Shown here: positions 57,901-64,000 of the stretch, piece after piece | How the letters are laid out: every line of letters begins with the position of its first letter | How positions within the stretch are numbered: position 1 is the first letter of the stretch | From: Prinsepia uniflora | Taxonomy: Eukaryota; Streptophyta; Magnoliopsida; Rosales; Rosaceae | Assembly (NCBI GenBank): GCA_032719365.1 | Contig: CM064873.1 | Span: 320,001-384,000 of the forward strand | Reading direction: 5' to 3' | Length of the DNA stretch: 64,000 nt | The notes under the pieces: model-generated | Seen by the model: only the letters and a program-made list of their open reading frames with translations | Databases searched by the model: none | What the model was told of the DNA's origin: nothing | Position numbers and translations under genes: made by a program

Positions 57901-58311
57901 GACTCCTACCTTTAGACGAGGCTTTTTTTTTATATGGAATAATTTCTCGACATGTGATGAAGTGATCCTGTTTTGTAGTAATTCAGCTGTAAAAGTAAAA
58001 CTGAGAGAGAGAAGTAATACATTACTTAATGATCTTGGAATTACTACTCTAAGCTCATTTCAAAAATGTATCAGAGGATCAATCATTTCAATATCAGTCT
58101 TTGCTAACCCAGACTTTGCAGTTAAGGACTTAAGGGTTGCATCCAACCCTAGCCTCCACCCACCTATGTATAATTATATAAGAGCCTCCATGTTGCATCC
58201 ATAATCCATTTATCATTCAAGATAAACATAGGAGCCTGCTGAAAACAAAAGATCACTCTAGCTGGCCAGATTAATCTAGAGCACCGTGCAGAGTAAATCC
58301 ATCACGATAAT
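57901..58311 (-). other. 3' flank of the glucosidase II beta gene
   Basis: Probably the 3' UTR of the minus-strand gene; ATAATCCATTTATC-type A/T-rich text, no other gene seen. Confidence 0.45.
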
Positions 58312-61300
58312 CTAAAGTTCATCGTGGCCTTGCGGTTGTTCTTTGTTCATCAGGTCTAATTTTTGTTGCAGTTCCTGCCACATATTTAATCCCATTAGAC
58401 AACCCAATGAAGAAAACCGCAGTAAACCATCCCGACTCTTAAAGGAAAAATACCTGAAGCTTTGCTTCTGAACAAAGAGCTGGAGTAGAAAACAATGACA
58501 CATACCTGTAACGGGAAACTGAAAAGTTAGACCCAGGATCCACTACTTCATATCTATCATGTGAAACAAGAAATCCCGAACGTGGGTAAAAGAGAAAGCA
58601 ATTCTTACTCGCAACGGCTTGGTTCATCAACATCAGCAACCTCATTTTTCAATCCGCATCTAAGTCTAACCTGAAGATAAATACGATGTGTAAGGATCCA
58701 TATCAAAATAAAAAACTTAGTATCCCAATTTTATGATGCCTACCGAACCCATGACAAATTTTCTTACAATGAACCAACTCAATAATCACGTTTTAAGTTC
58801 ACCATTGCAATATTACATGTGGCCAATGAAGCACATTCCAGGAAAGGACTCCAACAAAGAATAGATGCAAAAACATAATTCCTTTTAAAAAAAAGGTGTA
58901 AAAAGGTAATGGTATCTACCTTCAAACTTCTATCAGGCCCATTCCAGCAGTTATCACCGTTTGCAAAGACCATGACTTTGTATGAGTCCTCGAATTTGTC
59001 CCAGCTCCTAGTTTCCCCAAGATTAAATTAAAACAAACAGGTAGTAGGTAAGCTAATTGCAATGAAAGAAACATGCACAAACGCTCACAGAGGTAATTGG
59101 GATAGTGGGATCAATCATGTCATATGTTTGAATATTCCTAAGAGAATGTCAGAAGACAGTAGAATCTACTAGTAACTAGAGTGCTCCTGTTAAAGATGCA
59201 AGTACATAGGCACGATGATCTAATGCTTTCCAAAATGACTTGACTTCTTTTGAATTGAAGGCAAGGACGAAAATCTAGAAACAAAATGTATATTGGATTA
59301 TGGACAACTAAGATGCAGCGCTTAACCTCTGGCAAGGTGAAAGAAGAATAAAACAGCTGCTCCACACAGAAAGAGTGTATACATGGTCACCACTTGTTTC
59401 GTTCATTCTGTAATCAGTAAAACATGGCTCCAAGACACATTCTAATTATGACCCAAACCAACCTCTTAACAACTCGAGTAAATGCTTAAGGGATTAGAAC
59501 AATGTAGATGCATGACTTGATCTTAATTTCCGAGAACCCAAAACTGCACCAATTTGTTCCTATTTTCTCTTTTCTTTTGTTGTATAAAAATACATATGGG
59601 AAGTAGTGGGAAAAATAGACACCTACCCTAAACGGGTTGTAGAGTGGCCTTCCTCCTGGGAAGCTTGTTTATAGGGGCATACTTTGTAAACATACCTGAC
59701 ATAGAATTTTGGGTGCCCAAAGGTCAGATACATAAAATATATATATATATATATATCAAATTCACAATATTAAGACATTTGAAAGCTATTACAGTGAGAC
59801 AAAGTTCGTAACTTATTCTGCTTGCTTTCAAAACACCGACCGTAGAATGAGTAGAACTCCTTCTCTGGCCCTGCAATATCAAATTAGATTTAAGCTTATA
59901 ATAGCCCCCCAATAACCAATGATGCCATAAAATGAAGATATAAAAAAACATAAAAATTTCCCAGCATATATACAGATGCAGCTCAAAACATACTAACCAA
60001 AATCATGTTTTAGCTTTTGTGTCAAGCTTGATACTCTTGACTGTATCTTAGACAACTTAGCACTAGATTCGTCATACTCCTTGCGTACACTAGCAGCGTC
60101 TGAAGAACATGCAAGTACAAATAGATAAGAGATTTATGAGTTCCTATGATCAAGCACTAGACTAGCATCAAATTTTTGACCGCCTACCTGATTCGTTCAA
60201 TGGAGTCTGGAATAAATTAACAGCCTGTAGAAGGTTCCGCACCGTTTTTTGTATCTTCTCCAACCAAGATGGGTTACTTGAGATTGTTACATCTAAATGC
60301 AGTTATGCAATAAAAATGTAAGGAGCGTAATAATCCAATTAAACAGCTTGAGTTGCTAACTGATGAACACAAGTCCACTAAGCAGCTGTATACCTGAAAC
60401 ATCTGATTCGGCGTCTGAATCATATTTGTATGAAGAACCAGAATCTACGTCATCCACCTGCCCAAAACTATCATCTGCCTCTTCCTCTACGTCTTCGTCA
60501 TCATATTGGTGGTTATCATCATCAATTTCTGAAGCATAGCCATCAGACTCTGCATCATGGGTGTCCTTTGGCACCTGTTTGTGGTCTTCATGACTATATT
60601 TTACAGCGTCAACTTCCCCTCCTTCCTTTGAGGCATCTTCCCCAGTCCAACGAGAAGCAACAAGGCGGCCTAACTCTTCCCTTGACAATGACTCAGATGC
60701 ATCCTTGCCCTATAGACAGATAATAAAGCACAAATCCATTAGTTCCTAGTAAATGATACCAGCTGGAAACTGTCAGAATTTTTTTGGAAGTATTTTGTAA
60801 GTCATAATTTTATCATCCAAGTGGAGAACCTTATAAAACAATATCAGAACAAATTTATCACTTTTTGTGTTAATGTAGTACTACATCCGATCTCTATATC
60901 AAAATTCAGACATGGTCAAATGTAACAAATTATAAATATCATCTGTTAAATTTATACATATCATCTATGGATCCTCACAAAACAAAATAAGCCTTCAAAT
61001 TCCTTGAAAATTTATATTCTTTGCATCAAAATCAATAACTTAAATCTGTTATACAACTATTGATATTTGACTTCAATCCTCAAATAGAAAAAAATAATAA
61101 CAATAATAATAATAACCAAGAGAAGGACATTCGGTGGCAGATGAAAGAAGAAAATTTCTACTTCATTTGCCCTTAGAATTGCTAGAATGTGTGCCATACC
61201 ATCAGCAGTCTAAACCTTAACGTAGTACCATACATGTCCCTTTGGTAGATCTTTTATCTTTGTTGAACTTAGTACATGAAAAAAAAAAAAAAAAAAAAAA

Positions 61301-64000
61301 ACCAATTATTTAAGTGATCAATAGTGTGCAAACACAAGTCATTACCTCATCAGGAGGCACCTTGCTTCCAGAATTGAAGTCAGTTTCAGATGCAGCAACT
61401 GACTCTTCCTCCTGATTTACTGCATGCTACATTGAGAGAAATAAAAATAACTTACTTTTAAGTCCAGATGACATGTCGTAATCTACCATGTAATGTAAGA
61501 ACTGAAAGCCCCACAACCAAACAATATTGTCTTGTTTACCTGTGATACATCCTCAACCAAAGATCCTTTATGTTCAGAAGCATCAAGATGATCATCTTTA
61601 TTAGCTAAGTCATCATGGTTCTCTGTTGTATCCTATGGTAAGGCTGTCAACGTGAGAACTAGAAGAAGAAAAAACAATTTACGCTACCAGTGAACACTAT
61701 TATGGTCAAAGACTAATTTCTATTAACAGAACTAAAATTACAATGTCATAATTTGTATACATGCCGGATTTCAACTGAATGTAAGAAGAACTTCTCAACA
61801 AAAAAGAAAATTGAATGCAGGAAGAGTCGCCTTAGAGAAAGCTAATCCATGTGACACAACTTCAATCAGCAGAATGCCATTTTTAATGCGGCTGAAGGAA
61901 GAGTATATTCCTTAAGCGAATGTTTGGATGAGGAACTTCAAAGTTCCAAGGAGTTTATACTATATTACTCAGAAATGCACTATCAATAATTGAATAGAGT
62001 TTTTGTAAGTAACTAGTGGAATAACTAGTAAGGTAGCACATGCACCACATGAGCACAGCAAAACCACTAAACAAGAGATTTTCAAAGTAACATCTACCAA
62101 GTAGTTATGTACAAATCCCATCTAAATGACTTGCATTGAATCATCTGAAATCCCTTGGTACTCTGAAGTACCTCATTTTTAACTAATTTAGCCTAAATTC
62201 TCGGTACTTTGAAGTTCTTCACCCAAGCATAGCCTATGTGTGAGATATCTGAAGTCCAAATATTTACTTGCAAAATTCTCCAACGAGCATTACAAGAAGA
62301 GAACAAAACAAGCCCATGTAAGCAATTAGCCTAACCTGATATGAACCAGAATCCTCCACAATACCATTTCTATCTTCATATGCACTTCCTGTAGGTTTGA
62401 CTTCCGCATCAGAGTCTCCTCCAACCTCACTTATGTCCTGCTTAGCTTGCTCTTCATCTTTGGTTTTCTCAGGATTAGCTTTCTCTTCAGCTTCTTTTCT
62501 CTCCTGCTCTTCTTTTTCTTTCTGTAACCGTTCCCTCTCTTCTGCCTTCTCTATTTGTTCTTTACGCTCTACACAATAGGTGAGACAAACCATTACATTA
62601 CCAGATGGTGGTAGAGATGAAAAAAAACTTATCTATTTATCAATCTCAGCATCTGGACACCAGTCAACAGTCTTAAAATAATGCATAGAGAAGGGAACAG
62701 GGAATAAATAACCAAACTGTTACATAAGATAGGATCAAAAGATTTCGCCTTTTCATTTTGGTAAATTATCAAATTCTCAAACTCCATAATATAAAATAAT
62801 TCTTTCTTGATAATACATATAACATATGTATATAAAGTAGAACACGATAAGAAGAATTTAACTGGACAAAACCCTGAGTAAATCAGCTACAAACCAACAA
62901 ACCTGGGGATGGTGATTTCATAAAAATAAGATTTGACATGATAGAACCATACCTTTCAGCTGTTCAACAAGCTTTTTAAGTATTTTCACCTCACTTTGCA
63001 ACTTTGACAGTTCTGCCTCATCTTTGGCCATAGAAACTTTGGCTTCTTCAACTGCCTGCTTTCGTATAGAAACCCCCTCTTGGTAAGTATCAATCTTTTT
63101 TTTCAACTTACCTCTAGCCACTTTCCCAGCCTCCCAACATGTATTTGGGCACTTTACTTTACCATCATACTCATCACTCCCATCACAGCAGTCTACAGAT
63201 TGCAGACAGGTAAAGATGCATAAGAGCTGGTTTTATTAAGATTCAATAAGACATGATAATGCGGCTTTTCCTTGCACTGCTATTTCCCATTAATTTTGGA
63301 AACCACATTGCATATTAAATACTTAGTGTTGCCAACTAGCCTTGCAAAAACGAAAATCAAAATGCAACACAAAGTGCAGCAGACCTGTGATGGGTGCTCA
63401 AATATATACTTTGAAGGCTATTTGTAGTTTTGTACTGGCAAAAATACTTACCACAAATTCCATCATTCACTCTAGATGAAAATAACAGGAGAGGTGCATG
63501 TCCCACATTCCGACAATAGAATTTTCCACCTGGACACGCAGAGGTACCTGCAACTCAACAAGTTATGGACTGGTGCGGCAACCAAAATCCCAGTTTAACC
63601 ATCAAAGGAACAGTAGATAGGAAAATCAAATCAGCCGACACCAAAATCAGGTTAAGCAAGTCCATTCATCTGAAATTGCTTGTACAGTTAGACAGGCACA
63701 TTTTGATAAAAATGTATTAAAGAGATAACCAAATTCTAAAGCAAAAAGGTGAACAAAGTCATGATATATACAATCAGCAATAGCAAAAGGAAACTAGTAG
63801 AAATTATAGGTGCTCTTAAAAGAAGCATATTGGCTTCGAAGATGTATAACAGAACATTGCCAATGTGATATAAGATCAAAAGCAAGCAGCTAAAAAAACT
63901 ACATGAAATGAAACAAAGGGAGGAAAAAGGAAGGAATGCGTACCAGGCTCGTCGGTGCCATCGCGGCAATCGCAGAACTCGTCGTTGAGCTGAGCTCTGC
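58312..64000 (-). CDS. PSL4: Glucosidase II beta subunit (PRKCSH/PSL4-like), 5' end beyond window
   Basis: Regulatory and ER-retention subunit of alpha-glucosidase II, which trims glucose from N-glycans in the ER lumen and feeds the calnexin cycle. Fifteen minus-strand exons fit in phase: 64000-63944, 63547-63452, 63192-62953, 62568-62336, 61632-61540, 61426-61346, 60709-60394, 60292-60188, 60099-59998, 59870-59813, 59695-59627, 59007-58920, 58670-58609, 58505-58454, 58374-58312; about 570 residues are visible and roughly 75 N-terminal ones are missing. Two Cys-rich LDLa-like motifs (NDEFCDCRDGTDEP, NDGICDCCDGSDEYDG) come first, then a coiled coil, a long acidic E/D-rich region, and an MRH lectin domain (GPEKEFYSFYGRCFE ... 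KVCPYKQASQ ... WNGPDRSLKVRLRCG ... SRCEY). The protein ends HDEL, the plant ER retrieval signal. In Arabidopsis it is At5g56360 (from memory). Confidence 0.95.

Overview
This is a eudicot plant nuclear DNA window, probably from a rosid. The evidence is intron-bearing plant genes, plant-type LTR retrotransposons primed by tRNA-iMet and tRNA-Asp, and a Cassandra-type element carrying 5S rRNA-like sequence. I cannot name the species. About 78% of the window (1 to about 49.75 kb) is nested retrotransposon DNA and the last 14 kb is a gene island.

Left and middle (1-49,748). One family of about 3-kb LTRs (5' TGTAAC...TGTCA 3'), a Ty3/gypsy chromovirus most like the Tekay/Del clade, fills most of it. 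Checking the 5-bp target-site duplications (TSDs) by eye resolves the nest. LTR A (+, cut by the window start, ends 9583) holds a complete non-autonomous LARD (2532-9158, TSD CCCAC). Solo LTR M (10840-16607, TSD ATATA) holds reverse solo LTR L (11327-14192, TSD TTTTG). Next comes a tail-to-tail pair of Cassandra TRIMs flanked as one unit by ATATA (16613-18052), then reverse solo LTR N (18254-21290, TSD ATGTA). The largest block, 21374-49748, is one ancient LTR (H/I, TSD CCTAG) that has absorbed everything inside it: a rearranged reverse element D-G with about 310 bp of internal sequence left, a nearly complete reverse element E (21883-35683, TSD CTCTG) with a gag-pol frame broken by two stops, and solo LTRs C (TSD CGGTC), F (TSD TGGGA) and J (TSD GATGA), plus a truncated LTR K. 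The deepest path is genome > H/I > D > E > C.

Right (50-64 kb). There are three ordinary plant genes: an intronless-CDS RING-H2 ubiquitin ligase (+, 51904-53040), a three-exon cytosolic pyruvate kinase (-, 54092-56421), and the beta subunit of ER glucosidase II (-, 58312 to beyond 64000, 15 exons visible, ending in HDEL). They act separately, in protein ubiquitination, glycolysis and ER glycoprotein quality control, but from memory the same three families lie side by side in Arabidopsis (At5g56340-At5g56360), so this looks like conserved microsynteny next to a retrotransposon nest.

The most unusual items are the inverted Cassandra dimer with a shared TSD, a dense array of ACGT-core bZIP-type sites in the LTR of element E, a 26-bp dyad-symmetric motif kept across at least seven LTR copies with paired changes, the D-G chimera with mismatched TSDs, and an unidentified exon-like relic near 10.2 kb.
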